The notes: a model not told the origin generated them from the letters alone. Positions 8,733 to 17,829 are shown, numbered from the stretch's first letter. The stretch: 64,000 nt of DNA from an uncultured Selenomonadaceae bacterium (GCA_905234175.1 CAJOGX010000001.1:1-64000); one strand, 5' to 3'. A program made the numbers and translations.

Positions 8733-10106
8733 ATGAAAAAAATTCCAAGGATAGTCATTGCCGCGACGCAAAGCGGCTCAGGGAAAACTACGATAACCAG
8801 CGGGATTCTGGCGGCGCTTAAGGCGCGCGGCTTCGACGTGCAGGCGTTCAAAGTCGGTCCCGATTACATTGACACGGGCTACCACGAAACTGCTTCGGGA
8901 CGCCCCACTCATAATTTAGACAGCTGGCTCGTCGGGCGCGAAAGGCTCGGCGAGATTTTTTTTAATGCCCTCAGCGCGCCCACAATCGCCGTTATCGAGG
9001 GCGCAATGGGTCTGTATGACGGAGGAGTCCAAAACATCAGTTCGACCGCCGAAATTGCCAAAATTCTGCGCGCGCCGGTCGTTCTGGTTATCGACGCAAA
9101 GAGCATGGGCGCTTCCGCCGCCGCTATCGCGCTGGGTTTCCGCGACTTCGACAAAGATTTGAACTTCGCCGGCGTCATTCTCAACCGCCTCGGTTCCGAC
9201 AGCCACGCCAAAATGATTCTCGACGCGCTTGAAAAAATTGGCGTGAAATGTTTCGGCGCCGTCAGACGCAACGCAGAATTTTCCCTGCCCGAACGCCACC
9301 TCGGTCTTGTCCCGACAAGCGAAAATAATTTCAGCGCGACGATTAAAAAAATCAGCGCCGCCGTTACCGAGCAGATTGACCTTGACGCGCTGATTGAACT
9401 TGCTGAAAGTGCGCCGCCGCTCGACTTCAAAGTTTCCGCCGCTGAAAAAGTTTCCAAAGCCTGCAGGATTGCCGTAGCGCGCGACGCCGCGTTCAACTTT
9501 TACTACGGCGAGAGTCTTCGCGTGCTTGAAAATCTCGGCGCGGAAATTATTTTTTTCAGTCCGCTTGAAAGTACCAGCCTGCCGGAAAATATCGACGGGC
9601 TGATAATTGGCGGCGGCTTCCCAGAAATTTTCGCTGGCGAGCTTGAGCGCAATAAAAAAATCCGCACGGACATTCGGCTGGCGGCAGAAAGTGGTCTGCC
9701 GGTCTTCGCCGAATGCGGCGGCTTTATGTATCTGATGAACTCGATTTCTGATTTCAGCGGGGAAATTTTTGAGATGTGCGGCGTGATTCCTGCGCGCGCG
9801 GCGATGACTGAAAAGTTGCAGATGGTCGGCTACGTCGAGGCAGAAATTCTGCGCGACTGCGTGATTGGCAGGGCTGGCGATAAACTTCACGCGCACGAGT
9901 TTCATTTTTCCATAGCGGAAAGTTCCGGCGCGGAAAATTTTCTGGACTGCACGCGGCTCCGCACTGGCAGGAACTATCGCGCGGGTTTCGCTGAAAAAAA
10001 TATTGCGGCGTCGTACCTGCACATCCACTTTGCCGGTTGTCCTGACGCCGCCAGAAATTTCGTCAACGCGTGTAAAAATTTCAAACTTCAACGTTCAGCT
10101 TTTTGA
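8733..10106 (+). CDS. cbiA: Cobyrinate a,c-diamide synthase
   Basis: CbiA amidates the a and c side chains of cobyrinic acid using glutamine and ATP. The 457-residue protein has an N-terminal P-loop domain (AATQSGSGKTT), the PDYIDTGYH and GRPTHNLDSW blocks, and a C-terminal class-I glutamine amidotransferase domain with the nucleophile Cys in AECGGFMYLM near residue 330. A FHFS segment near residue 390 is part of the glutaminase active site. The last 26 bases overlap the end of rnc on the other strand, so no separate terminator is seen between these convergent operons. Confidence 0.95.
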   Translation: MKKIPRIVIAATQSGSGKTTITSGILAALKARGFDVQAFKVGPDYIDTGYHETASGRPTHNLDSWLVGRERLGEIFFNALSAPTIAVIEGAMGLYDGGVQNISSTAEIAKILRAPVVLVIDAKSMGASAAAIALGFRDFDKDLNFAGVILNRLGSDSHAKMILDALEKIGVKCFGAVRRNAEFSLPERHLGLVPTSENNFSATIKKISAAVTEQIDLDALIELAESAPPLDFKVSAAEKVSKACRIAVARDAAFNFYYGESLRVLENLGAEIIFFSPLESTSLPENIDGLIIGGGFPEIFAGELERNKKIRTDIRLAAESGLPVFAECGGFMYLMNSISDFSGEIFEMCGVIPARAAMTEKLQMVGYVEAEILRDCVIGRAGDKLHAHEFHFSIAESSGAENFLDCTRLRTGRNYRAGFAEKNIAASYLHIHFAGCPDAARNFVNACKNFKLQRSAF

Positions 10107-10803
10107 GCGCCTCACTTGCAGCGATTTTTTCAGCCGCCTGCTTGGATTTGCCAACGCCCGTGCCGAAAATTTCGTCGTTGAGCTTGACGCCGCATTCAAA
10201 AGTTTTGTCGTGCGGCGGGCCGTCCTCGCTGATTTCAAAGTACTCAATCTTAATCGTGTGGTCGGTGCCTTGAATGTATTCCTGCAGCTCGGATTTGTAA
10301 TTCGGCTCGACCTTGCCAATTTTGACATTTTTAAATTCGGTCGCGAGCTGACGCCAGACGTACTCCCGCGCGACTTCCCAGCCATGGTCAAGGAAAATCG
10401 AGGCGATAACGGCTTCAAAGGCGTCTTCAAGATTCGAGGCGCGTTTTCTGCCGTCGTTAGCCTCTTCGCTTTCGCTCAGCAGGAGCATTCTGCCAATTCC
10501 AAGTTTGTCGGAGAGCTTAGAGAGCGTCGAGCCGCAAACGACATTCGCGCGGGTAACCGTCAATTCGCCCTCGGACAGATTTGGAAAATTTTCGTAGAGA
10601 TGAATACTTGTCGCCAGTTCCAAAAGCGCATCGCCCAGAAATTCCATGCGCTCAAAATTTTCAACGCCTTCGTGTTCCTTCGTGTAGGAAGAGTGCGTCA
10701 GCGCAGTATCCAACAGCGAAATATTTTTAAACTGCACGCCGAGTTTTTCCTGAAACTCTTCAAGAGAGCGGCGGCGTACCGCGTCAATTTTGTGTTCCGT
10801 CAT
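10081..10803 (-). CDS. rnc: Ribonuclease III
   Basis: RNase III cuts double-stranded RNA, including pre-rRNA. The 240-residue protein has the RNase III signature ERMEFLGDALLEL near residue 50 with its acidic metal ligands, a second acidic site NLEDAFEAVIA, and a C-terminal double-stranded-RNA-binding domain ending in KSKQAAEKIAASEAL. I chose the ATG at 10803 because GAGG lies nine bases upstream. An ATG at 10818 would overlap the gene before it. Association with fab genes is common in Firmicutes. Its 3' end overlaps cbiA by 26 bases. Confidence 0.96.
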   Translation of the reverse strand: MTEHKIDAVRRRSLEEFQEKLGVQFKNISLLDTALTHSSYTKEHEGVENFERMEFLGDALLELATSIHLYENFPNLSEGELTVTRANVVCGSTLSKLSDKLGIGRMLLLSESEEANDGRKRASNLEDAFEAVIASIFLDHGWEVAREYVWRQLATEFKNVKIGKVEPNYKSELQEYIQGTDHTIKIEYFEISEDGPPHDKTFECGVKLNDEIFGTGVGKSKQAAEKIAASEALKKLNVEV

Positions 10804-10807
10804 AAAT

Positions 10808-11413
10808 TCAAACCTCATCCGGCGGCTGCCCGTCGTGCGCCTGCCACTGGCATTCCGTCATTTTGAAATCTGTGAACACCGCCCTGAACGACGAATCTTC
10901 CGGCGAGCACGCGTAAATTCCAAAGCGAATTTTTCCGCCGCCTTTTTGCATGTGACAAATTCGCATTTGCTGAAACTTCACGCCGTCGGTCGAGCATTCA
11001 ACGCGGTAATCGTCTTCGCGGCGGCTGAGCCTGTACCACATAGATTTTGTCGCCGCAGGAATTTCCGTCGTCGCCCAGTCAGAATAGCCGCCGTTCGTCA
11101 CGACGCTGCCGAGGTGCTGAAATTCTTCGTTTTCGTACTCAATCGACGCCTTGAGCCAATTTTCGCTGTCAAGGTACATGACGACGCCGCATTGGTCGAA
11201 GCGGTGGTGACTTTCAGCAAAATCCGTCTTAACTACGAAACTGAAAAATTTCTCGTCAGTTTCCAGCTGAAACGCCGGCGCGGAATCGTTCTGAAAATGG
11301 TAATACGTCCGCTGCCATAAATCCGTATGCGCCTCGGTTACAATTTCCACGCGGTCAGCCGCGACCGTGTAAACTTTCGGCGGGCGCGTCCACTCAAATT
11401 TTTTTAAATCCAT
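10808..11413 (-). CDS. DUF1349-like concanavalin-fold protein
   Basis: A 201-residue protein without signal peptide. The segments FSFVVKTDF, FDQCGVVMYLDSENWLKASIEYE and the ending FGIYACSPEDSSFRAVFTDFKM fit DUF1349, a beta-sandwich family related to the concanavalin-like sugar-binding fold. It starts one base after the fabF stop with TGGAGG six bases before the ATG and ends four bases before rnc, so it is translationally linked to both. Its function is unknown. It is the second cytoplasmic beta-sandwich protein embedded in a core operon in this window. Confidence 0.7.
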   Translation of the reverse strand: MDLKKFEWTRPPKVYTVAADRVEIVTEAHTDLWQRTYYHFQNDSAPAFQLETDEKFFSFVVKTDFAESHHRFDQCGVVMYLDSENWLKASIEYENEEFQHLGSVVTNGGYSDWATTEIPAATKSMWYRLSRREDDYRVECSTDGVKFQQMRICHMQKGGGKIRFGIYACSPEDSSFRAVFTDFKMTECQWQAHDGQPPDEV

Positions 11414-11414
11414 T

Positions 11415-12659
11415 TCAATCCTCCACTTTTTTCAGCGCAATGCACGCGTTGTGCCCGCCGAATCCGAAGGAATTGGAAATTGCAACGCGGACATTCTGTG
11501 CGCGGGAATGATTCGGCACGTAGTCAAGGTCTAAGCCTTCGTCGGGCGTCTCGTAGTTAATCGTCGGCGGAATAATTCCCTGGTCGATAGCGAAAGCCGT
11601 CGCAATGACTTCAACGCCGCCAGCCGCGCCGAGCATGTGCCCCGTCATGGACTTCGTGGAGGAAACCGCCAGCTTGCGGGCGTGGTCGCCGAAAACTTTT
11701 TTAATCGCCAGAGTTTCACTGAGGTCGTTGTAGTGAGTGGAAGTTCCGTGCGCGTTGATATAGTCGACTTCCTCCGGCCTGAGCCCCGCGTTGTCAAGGG
11801 CGAGCTGCATACATTTCGCCTGGTATTCGCCGTCGGGCGCAGGCGTCGTGACATGGTAAGCGTCGTCGTTCCTGCCGTAGCCGACAACTTCCGCGTAAAT
11901 GTGCGCGCCGCGAGCCTTAGCGTGCTCAAGCGTTTCCAGCAGGACAATTCCGGCGCCTTCGCCCATAATAAAGCCGCTGCGGTTTTTGTCGAAAGGGCGC
12001 GACGCGTGAGCCGGATCATCATTATGATCCATGCACAGCGCCTTCATCGAGGCAAAACCTGCGACGCCCGCCTGAGAAACTGCCGCCTCGGTGCCGCCAG
12101 CGAACATCATGTCGGTTTCGCCGCTTTGAACTGACAGAAACGCATTGCCAATCGCATTCGCACTGCTCGCGCAGGCGGTTACGACGCATTCGCTCGGCCC
12201 GTGAATTTTCAGCGCGATAGAAATTTGTCCAGGCGCCATGTTCGCAATGACCATCGGAATAAAAAACGGACTGACCTTAGACGGACCCTTATCAAAAAGT
12301 TTCTGGTACTGCACATGGAGCGTTTGCATTCCGCCAATCCCGTTGCCAATGAAAATCCCAATGCGGTCGCGATTTTCAGCGTCAAGGTCGAGTTTGGAAT
12401 CAGCCAGCGCCAGTTTAGCTGCGGCAATGGCAAGCTGCGTGTACCTGTCCATTCGCTTGGTCTCTTTCTTGTCAATAAAATCCTCAGGATTGAAATCCAG
12501 AACTTCGCCGGCAATCTGGCAGGCGTATTCCGTCGGGTCGAATCCCTCAATCCTTGCGATACCGTTCCTGCCTTCCCTCAGCCCCGCGAAAAATTTTTCC
12601 TTGCCAATTCCAATCGGCGTCACCGCGCCCAGCCCAGTTATCACCACTCGATTTTTCAT
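11415..12659 (-). CDS. fabF: 3-oxoacyl-ACP synthase II
   Basis: FabF condenses malonyl-ACP with acyl-ACP during fatty acid elongation. The 414-residue protein shows the thiolase-fold triad: Cys in VVTACASSANAIG near residue 164, His in NAHGTSTHYND near 304 and His in SMTGHMLGAAG near 341. A glycine-rich NSFGFGGHNA block closes the protein. The ATG lies one base after fabK, with GGGAG eight bases upstream. fabD and fabH are not found in this operon. Confidence 0.97.
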   Translation of the reverse strand: MKNRVVITGLGAVTPIGIGKEKFFAGLREGRNGIARIEGFDPTEYACQIAGEVLDFNPEDFIDKKETKRMDRYTQLAIAAAKLALADSKLDLDAENRDRIGIFIGNGIGGMQTLHVQYQKLFDKGPSKVSPFFIPMVIANMAPGQISIALKIHGPSECVVTACASSANAIGNAFLSVQSGETDMMFAGGTEAAVSQAGVAGFASMKALCMDHNDDPAHASRPFDKNRSGFIMGEGAGIVLLETLEHAKARGAHIYAEVVGYGRNDDAYHVTTPAPDGEYQAKCMQLALDNAGLRPEEVDYINAHGTSTHYNDLSETLAIKKVFGDHARKLAVSSTKSMTGHMLGAAGGVEVIATAFAIDQGIIPPTINYETPDEGLDLDYVPNHSRAQNVRVAISNSFGFGGHNACIALKKVED

Positions 12660-12660
12660 T

Positions 12661-13623
12661 TCAGACGCTCCCTTCGCTGCCGTAAATTTCCTCCGCCTCG
12701 CTCACGAGCTGGCTCACAATTTCCTTAACCGGCAAAATTTTTTCGATTCGCGGCATATATTCTCCGGTGAAAACTAAGCCGGTCTCAATGTCGCCCTGTT
12801 GCGCCCGCATCAACGCTCGAACGATACAGAAATTGTGCTTGCACGCCTTCAGGCACGAGTCGCAAATTTTCGGCGGAACCGGCCCCGCCATGACGCGCTT
12901 TGAAAACGGCGTCCGTACCGCACGGCCAGGCAATCCGACAGGACTTTGAATCACGACGACATCTTCCGGCTGCGACTTCAGATAATATTCCTTAAGCGAA
13001 GGCGCCGCGTTCGATTCGACGCTCGCCGCAAACCTTGAGCCCAGCTGTACGCCGTTCGCCCCCATTTTCAGCATTTCCACAATATCCCTGCCGCTTAAAA
13101 CGCCGCCCGCCGCTATCACCGGAATTTTCACCGCCGCGCGTATCGGCTCAATCAGCTCACGAACTGAAATATCCGTTCCCAAATGCCCGCCGGCTTCCTT
13201 GCCCTCCACGACGATTGCCGCCGCGCCCAGCTTCTCCGAAATTTTTGCCAGCTTCACCGACGACACGATTGGCACGATTGGCGTTCCAGATTCCTTGCCC
13301 CACGCGAAAATATCACGCGAAAACCCCGCGCCCGCCACGATTAAATCTATTCCCACGTCCATTGCCGTCCGCACTACGCCCGCGAAGTCCGACGCCGCCA
13401 CCATGATATTTATCCCGACAACGCCGTCCGTCAGTGCCCGCGCCAGCTTTATTTCGTAGCGCAATTCGGGGTGCGTCATTCCCGACGCCGCGATTAATCC
13501 TATTCCGCCCTCGTTCGCAACCGCTGACGCCAGCCGCGCCGTTGAAAGCCGTATCGCCATTCCGCCCTGTACTATCGGGATTTTCGCAACCTTGTTTCCA
13601 ATTCTCAGTTCCGGAAGTTTCAC
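12661..13623 (-). CDS. fabK: Enoyl-ACP reductase II, FMN-dependent
   Basis: FabK performs the last reduction of each fatty-acid elongation round with FMN and NAD(P)H. The 320-residue TIM-barrel protein starts RIGNKVAKIPIVQGGM and has AAGGVLSGRDIVEMLKMGANGVQLGSRFAAS as its flavin-phosphate site. The family also contains nitronate monooxygenases; the position inside a fab operon favours FabK. GGAGG stands seven bases before the GTG start. A strong hairpin with a T-run separates it from acpP upstream. Confidence 0.88.
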   Translation of the reverse strand: MKLPELRIGNKVAKIPIVQGGMAIRLSTARLASAVANEGGIGLIAASGMTHPELRYEIKLARALTDGVVGINIMVAASDFAGVVRTAMDVGIDLIVAGAGFSRDIFAWGKESGTPIVPIVSSVKLAKISEKLGAAAIVVEGKEAGGHLGTDISVRELIEPIRAAVKIPVIAAGGVLSGRDIVEMLKMGANGVQLGSRFAASVESNAAPSLKEYYLKSQPEDVVVIQSPVGLPGRAVRTPFSKRVMAGPVPPKICDSCLKACKHNFCIVRALMRAQQGDIETGLVFTGEYMPRIEKILPVKEIVSQLVSEAEEIYGSEGSV

Positions 13624-13640
13624 CGAATCACCTCCGCTTT

Positions 13641-13676
13641 AAAAAATCCCGCGAAGAATTTTCAACTTCACGGGAT
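13641..13676 (-). terminator. Intraoperonic terminator between acpP and fabK
   Basis: On the minus strand an 11-bp stem, ATCCCGTGAAG with CTTCGCGGGAT (one G-T pair), has a nine-base loop and is followed by six T residues. It lies in the middle of the fab operon. It probably gives partial termination, so that acpP is made in excess over fabK and fabF. Confidence 0.8.
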
Positions 13677-13704
13677 AGATTTTTGTCACTGTATGCAAGC
13701 CGGT

Positions 13705-13935
13705 TTACTGTTGCGCCTCTATGTACTTCACAACGTCTTCCACGGTCTTGATTTTTTCGGCCTTCTCGTCGGGAATTTCGATATTGAACGCCTCCTCGAA
13801 CGCCATAATCAGTTCGACAATGTCCAGCGAATCCGCGCCGAGGTCGTCCACGAAAGTTGAAGTCATCTGCACTTCGTCCGCCTCTACGCCGAGTTGCTCC
13901 ACGACGATTTTTTTCACCTGCTCAAATGTTGACAC
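13705..13935 (-). CDS. acpP: Acyl carrier protein
   Basis: AcpP carries growing acyl chains on a phosphopantetheine arm. The small acidic four-helix protein of 76 residues has the carrier motif DLGADSLD, with the modified Ser near residue 36, and ends [10 protein letters not shown]. The GTG at 13935 is chosen because AAGGGGG lies eight bases upstream. A GTG three codons earlier would overlap the ribosome site. It lies 27 bases after fabG. A terminator follows it. Confidence 0.96.
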   Translation of the reverse strand: MSTFEQVKKIVVEQLGVEADEVQMTSTFVDDLGADSLDIVELIMAFEEAFNIEIPDEKAEKIKTVEDVVKYIEAQQ

Positions 13936-13962
13936 CCAGGTCACCCCCTTTCAAAATCGCGC

Positions 13963-14724
13963 TCACATTGCCAGCCCGCCGTCAACATTTATGACCTGAC
14001 CGGTAATGTACGCCGCCTGCTCTGATACCAGGAACGCCACGAGATTCGCAACGTCTTCGGGAGCGCCTGCTCTCCCCATTGGTATTTGCTCCAACATTTC
14101 AGTTTTAATTTTTTCGGAAACCGCCGCCGTCATATCCGTGCCAATAAACCCTGGCGCGACCGCGTTCACGGTTACCCCGCGCGACGCCAGTTCCTTCGCG
14201 GCAGATTTCGTAAAGCCGATAATCCCCGCCTTCGCCGCCGCGTAATTAGCCTGGCTGACATTCCCCGTCAACCCGACGACCGAACTCATATTAATAATCC
14301 GCCCGCCGCGCTGTTTCATCATGATTCGCGTGACGGCCTTCGTGCAGTTGAATACGCCCTTGAGATTCGTGGCGATAACCGCGTCGAAGTCAGCCTCGCT
14401 CATTTTTATCAGCAGATTGTCGCGGGTAATTCCGGCGTTGTTCACCAGAATATCCAGCCTGCCCCACGCGTCGACGATTTTTTTGACGATTTCGCTGACC
14501 GTCTCGAAGTTGGAAACGTCGCCCTGCACGAGCATAGCCTCGCCGCCGAGCGCTTCAATTTCCGCCTGAACTTCCTGCGCCTTAGCAAGGTTTCCAGCAA
14601 AATTTACAGCAACTTTCGCGCCGCCGTCTGCCAGTTTAAGCGCAACCGCACGACCAATTCCGCGCGAACCGCCCGTAACCAGCACCGTCTTTCCAGCCAG
14701 ATACTTCCCAAAAACTTCGACCAT
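13963..14724 (-). CDS. fabG: 3-oxoacyl-ACP reductase
   Basis: FabG reduces 3-oxoacyl-ACP with NADPH. The 253-residue short-chain dehydrogenase has the dinucleotide motif TGGSRGIGRA near residue 17, NNAG near residue 95, catalytic Ser in INMSSVVG, and the YAAAK pair Tyr-x3-Lys near residue 160. It is the first gene of the fab operon, with GGGAGG ten bases upstream of the ATG. Confidence 0.96.
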   Translation of the reverse strand: MVEVFGKYLAGKTVLVTGGSRGIGRAVALKLADGGAKVAVNFAGNLAKAQEVQAEIEALGGEAMLVQGDVSNFETVSEIVKKIVDAWGRLDILVNNAGITRDNLLIKMSEADFDAVIATNLKGVFNCTKAVTRIMMKQRGGRIINMSSVVGLTGNVSQANYAAAKAGIIGFTKSAAKELASRGVTVNAVAPGFIGTDMTAAVSEKIKTEMLEQIPMGRAGAPEDVANLVAFLVSEQAAYITGQVINVDGGLAM

Positions 14725-14745
14725 TCCGCGTCAGCCTCCCGCGAA

Positions 14746-14774
14746 AATATATCACAAACTAATCGCGCTGTCTA
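14746..14774 (-). promoter_or_regulatory. Promoter of the fab operon
   Basis: TAGACA (14774-14769), a 17-base spacer and TATATT (14751-14746) lie in the 57-base gap after rplQ. Both hexamers match consensus at five of six positions. No recognisable FapR operator is seen, and no terminator separates rplQ from fabG, so read-through from the ribosomal operon is possible. Confidence 0.6.
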
Positions 14775-14781
14775 CAAAAAT

Positions 14782-15126
14782 TCAAACGAGCTCCATCAAA
14801 ACCATTGGCGCAGCGTCGCCACGGCGCGGACCAAGTTTCAAAATGCGCGTATAACCGCCCGCCCTGTCACCGTACTTTTCGGGAGCTTCCTCAAAAACTT
14901 TGTGCACAACGTCCACGTCCGCAACCGCCTGAATTGCAAGACGCCGCGCGCTGAGATCCCCGCGTTTCGCCAGCGTGATAACTTTGTCAGCGAATTTGCG
15001 CAGTTCCTTAGCCTTCGCTTCGGTCGTTTCAATCCGCCCGTGAGTAAAAAATGCGGCGAGGAGACTCTTGAACACGGCCTTACGCGCGCCGGAGTTCCTG
15101 CCGAGCCTTCTATAACTCATCTTCAA
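14782..15126 (-). CDS. rplQ: 50S ribosomal protein L17
   Basis: L17 of 114 residues begins MSYRRLGRNSGARKA and ends in GDAAPMVLMELV, the usual family C-terminus. It is the last gene of the superoperon, directly after rpoA, as in most bacteria. No hairpin terminator follows before the fab promoter. Confidence 0.97.
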   Translation of the reverse strand: MKMSYRRLGRNSGARKAVFKSLLAAFFTHGRIETTEAKAKELRKFADKVITLAKRGDLSARRLAIQAVADVDVVHKVFEEAPEKYGDRAGGYTRILKLGPRRGDAAPMVLMELV

Positions 15127-15141
15127 ATCCTCTCTTCAAAC

Positions 15142-16191
15142 TTATTCTTCCGGTATGTTGAGACTCGGCTTAAGCGACAAGCCGTAATCATTCAGTTTCT
15201 TCTTGACTTCCTCGAGCGACTTGCGCCCAAGGTTGCGAACCTTCATCATATCTTCTTCCGTCCGCGAAACGAGGTCGCCAACGACGCTGATTCCCGCGCG
15301 CTTGAGGCAGTTGAAAGAGCGTACCGACAAATCCAGGTCCTCAATCGTCATATCAAGAATGTGCTTTTCCTTGTCGACCGGCGGCGCCGACGGCTGCTGC
15401 TCAACACTCGCTTCAAAATCAAGTTTCAATTCGTCGCCGAAATTTTCCTCGTCGTCATTTTTTGCGTCGTCGTCAATCAGCGTTTCGGGAACTATCGCTT
15501 CCATGTCCTGGAAAAGTTTCAAGTGATCTGTGAGAATTTCCGACGCCTTGGAAACCGCCTCGTCCGAGCGAATCGTGCCGTTCGTCCAAACTTCCAGAAC
15601 CAGCTTATCGTAGTCCATGACGTTGCCAACGCGCGTGTCCTGCACTTCGTACTTGACGCGCTGAACCGGCGAGAAAATTGAATCAATAGGAATTGTGCCG
15701 ATAGCGTCATCGACCTTTTTGTTTTTCTCCGCAGAAACGTAGCCGTAGCCGCGCTCAACCGTCATTTCAATCCGCAGATTTCCCTTTTCGTTGAGCGTCG
15801 CAATGTGCAGCCTGGGATTTTTAACCTCAACGTCCGCGTCGCAAATAATATCCGCGCCTGTGACTTCCCTGACAACGCCCTTTTCGCCGTCCACGTCAAT
15901 TCTGATTGTGTGCGGCTCGTCGCCGTCCATTTTAAGGCAGAGCTGTTTGATATTCAGAACGATATTCGTAACGTCTTCGCGCACGCCTGGAATAGTTGAA
16001 AATTCGTGGAGAACGCCGTCGACTTTTATTGACGTGACAGCCGCGCCTTCCAGCGAGGAAAGGAGCATTCGCCTGAGCCCGTTGCCAATCGTGTGCCCGT
16101 AGCCAGGGTGCAGCGGCTCGCAGATAAACTTTCCGTAGCGCCCGTCCGCGCTCATTTCCTCTATTTCGATTTTCGTTTCAATGTCTGTCAT
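15142..16191 (-). CDS. rpoA: RNA polymerase alpha subunit
   Basis: Alpha nucleates RNA polymerase assembly and binds promoter UP elements and activators. The N-terminal domain has [20 protein letters not shown], and the C-terminal domain has [14 protein letters not shown] with [10 protein letters not shown]. At 349 residues it is longer than the usual 314-330. The extra length is an acidic linker of about 40 residues (roughly residues 232-272, rich in Asp and Glu) between the two domains. It lies between rpsD and rplQ as expected. Confidence 0.97.
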   Translation of the reverse strand: MTDIETKIEIEEMSADGRYGKFICEPLHPGYGHTIGNGLRRMLLSSLEGAAVTSIKVDGVLHEFSTIPGVREDVTNIVLNIKQLCLKMDGDEPHTIRIDVDGEKGVVREVTGADIICDADVEVKNPRLHIATLNEKGNLRIEMTVERGYGYVSAEKNKKVDDAIGTIPIDSIFSPVQRVKYEVQDTRVGNVMDYDKLVLEVWTNGTIRSDEAVSKASEILTDHLKLFQDMEAIVPETLIDDDAKNDDEENFGDELKLDFEASVEQQPSAPPVDKEKHILDMTIEDLDLSVRSFNCLKRAGISVVGDLVSRTEEDMMKVRNLGRKSLEEVKKKLNDYGLSLKPSLNIPEE

Positions 16192-16241
16192 TTAAGCATA
16201 AACCTCCTGCCGGTGTCGATAAAAATCACGACGGCAGTTTT

Positions 16242-16835
16242 TTACCTGGAGTACAACTCAACGATAGACTGTTCATTAACGGGAACGTCAATTTCATCGC
16301 GGCTGGGGAATCTGACAACACTGCCCTTAAGATTCGCCTGGTCGGACTCAAGCCACGCCGGCGCGCTGAGGGCGTTGTTCGTTTCCTTCATCATCTTGAA
16401 AAATTCGTTGCTCTGGCTTTTTTCACAGACTTCAATCGTGTCGCCGACTTTAATCAGTGCGGACGGAATGTCGACGCGCTTGCCGTTCACGGTAATGTGG
16501 CCGTGGCGGACAATCTGGCGCGCCTGCCTGCGCGTATTCGCAAAGCCGAGACGGAAAACCACGTTGTCAATGCGGCGCTCCAAAAGCAGCAAAAGATTTT
16601 CGCCCGTAACGCCAGGCATCGTCTTCGCCTTTTCGTAGTAGTTGCGGAACTGGCGCTCCAGCACGCCGTAAATGAATTTCGCCTTCTGTTTTTCCTTGAG
16701 CTGTAAACCGTACTCGCTGACTTTCCGCACCACGCGCTGAGCCTTGCGTTTGGACTGGCGCGCGCGGCCGAGGAAGCTGGGCTCAATTCCGAGCGAGCGG
16801 CAGCGTTTCAAAGCCGGTACTCTATCTATCGCCAT
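16242..16835 (-). CDS. rpsD: 30S ribosomal protein S4
   Basis: S4 is a primary 16S-binding protein and often the translational repressor of the alpha operon. The 197-residue protein starts [16 protein letters not shown] and has the S4 RNA-binding domain [32 protein letters not shown] near residue 90. The N-terminus has only one Cys, so it is the zinc-free form. It is preceded by a good GGAGG site. Confidence 0.97.
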   Translation of the reverse strand: MAIDRVPALKRCRSLGIEPSFLGRARQSKRKAQRVVRKVSEYGLQLKEKQKAKFIYGVLERQFRNYYEKAKTMPGVTGENLLLLLERRIDNVVFRLGFANTRRQARQIVRHGHITVNGKRVDIPSALIKVGDTIEVCEKSQSNEFFKMMKETNNALSAPAWLESDQANLKGSVVRFPSRDEIDVPVNEQSIVELYSR

Positions 16836-16853
16836 AAAATCTTTGCACCTCCA

Positions 16854-17246
16854 TTATACTCTTCTGCGCTTGGGCGGACGGCAGCCGTTGTGCGGAATCG
16901 GCGTCACGTCTTTAATCATGTTGACTTCCAGCCCCGTCGCCTGCAGGGAGCGGATAGCCGCCTCACGCCCCGCGCCAGGACCTTTAACGTAAACTTCCAC
17001 CTGCTTAAGGCCGTGCTCCATTGCCGCCTTAGCCGCAGTTTCTGCCGCCTGCTGCGCCGCAAAGGGCGTGCTCTTACGCGAACCGCGAAAGCCCAGACCG
17101 CCCGCCGACGCCCATGAAAGTGCATTGCCGCTCTTGTCGGTTATCGTGACGATTGTATTGTTAAACGTGGAACTGATATGCGCCACGCCGTATTCTATGT
17201 TCTTGCGGACTTTTTTCTTGGAACGAACCGTTCTCTTAGTTGCCAC
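16854..17246 (-). CDS. rpsK: 30S ribosomal protein S11
   Basis: S11 of 130 residues has a basic N-terminus [13 protein letters not shown], the segment [16 protein letters not shown] and the ending [15 protein letters not shown], all typical. It contacts mRNA and the platform of the small subunit. It lies 16 bases after rpsM in the expected order. Confidence 0.97.
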   Translation of the reverse strand: MATKRTVRSKKKVRKNIEYGVAHISSTFNNTIVTITDKSGNALSWASAGGLGFRGSRKSTPFAAQQAAETAAKAAMEHGLKQVEVYVKGPGAGREAAIRSLQATGLEVNMIKDVTPIPHNGCRPPKRRRV

Positions 17247-17262
17247 AGATTTTGCCTCCTAA

Positions 17263-17634
17263 CTACTCTTTCTTCTTGCCCTGGACGAGTTTCTTCGGAC
17301 CCTTGCGCGTGCGAGCGTTGTTTTTCGTATTCTGTCCACGAACCGGAAGACCGAGACGGTGGCGGCGTCCGCGATAGCAGCCAATATCAATGAGTCGCTT
17401 GATGTCCATCTGAACGTCGCGGCGAAGGTCGCCCTCCACTACGTAATTGTGGTCGATGGCATCACGAAGCTTAACAACTTCGTCATCCGTGAGATCCTTC
17501 GTGCGGGTATCGGGATTGACGCCCGTCATCTCCAATATTTTCTGCGACGTCGGAAGTCCAATTCCATAAATGTACGTCAACGCGTATTCGATTCTCTTAT
17601 CACGTGGCAAATCTACACCGGCTATACGTGCCAT
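17263..17634 (-). CDS. rpsM: 30S ribosomal protein S13
   Basis: S13 of 123 residues begins [14 protein letters not shown] and has the helix-two-turn-helix [24 protein letters not shown], then the [14 protein letters not shown] block and a basic tail. It forms bridges to the large subunit and contacts the P-site tRNA. GAGGAGG stands upstream of the ATG. Confidence 0.97.
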   Translation of the reverse strand: MARIAGVDLPRDKRIEYALTYIYGIGLPTSQKILEMTGVNPDTRTKDLTDDEVVKLRDAIDHNYVVEGDLRRDVQMDIKRLIDIGCYRGRRHRLGLPVRGQNTKNNARTRKGPKKLVQGKKKE

Positions 17635-17658
17635 AAATTTTTCACCTCCTCAAAAAAA

Positions 17659-17772
17659 TTATCCCTGACGCTGTTTGTGCTTGGGATTTTCACAAATGAC
17701 CATGACGCGACCTTTGCGCTTGATGATTTTGCATTTGTCGCAAAGACGCTTGACTGACGGCTTAACTTTCAA
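17659..17772 (-). CDS. rpmJ: 50S ribosomal protein L36
   Basis: This 37-residue gene reads [20 protein letters not shown] after the initiator and ends [11 protein letters not shown]. The CxxC...C...H zinc ribbon identifies the zinc-binding form of L36. The start is a TTG with AGGAGG eight bases upstream. It lies between infA and rpsM, the standard position. Confidence 0.96.
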   Translation of the reverse strand: MKVKPSVKRLCDKCKIIKRKGRVMVICENPKHKQRQG

Positions 17773-17800
17773 AATTACCGCCTCCTCTTGACGAATTACT

Positions 17801-17829
17801 AATTTACCATATTTTCCCGCCGCTGTCTA
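17801..17829 (-). promoter_or_regulatory. Possible internal promoter before rpmJ
   Basis: TAGACA (17829-17824), a 17-base spacer and TAAATT (17806-17801) lie between infA and rpmJ. The -35 is the same hexamer as that of the fab promoter. It could give extra transcription of rpmJ-rpsM-rpsK-rpsD-rpoA-rplQ. The -10 is weak (four of six). Confidence 0.4.

Noticed and set aside
8916-10091. 391-codon frame opposite cbiA
   Set aside because: A shadow frame; composition is Arg, Phe and Asn rich in the way typical of antisense translations here.
14086-15681. 531-codon plus-strand frame opposite fabG, rplQ and rpoA
   Set aside because: A shadow of three certain genes with no domain or start signal.
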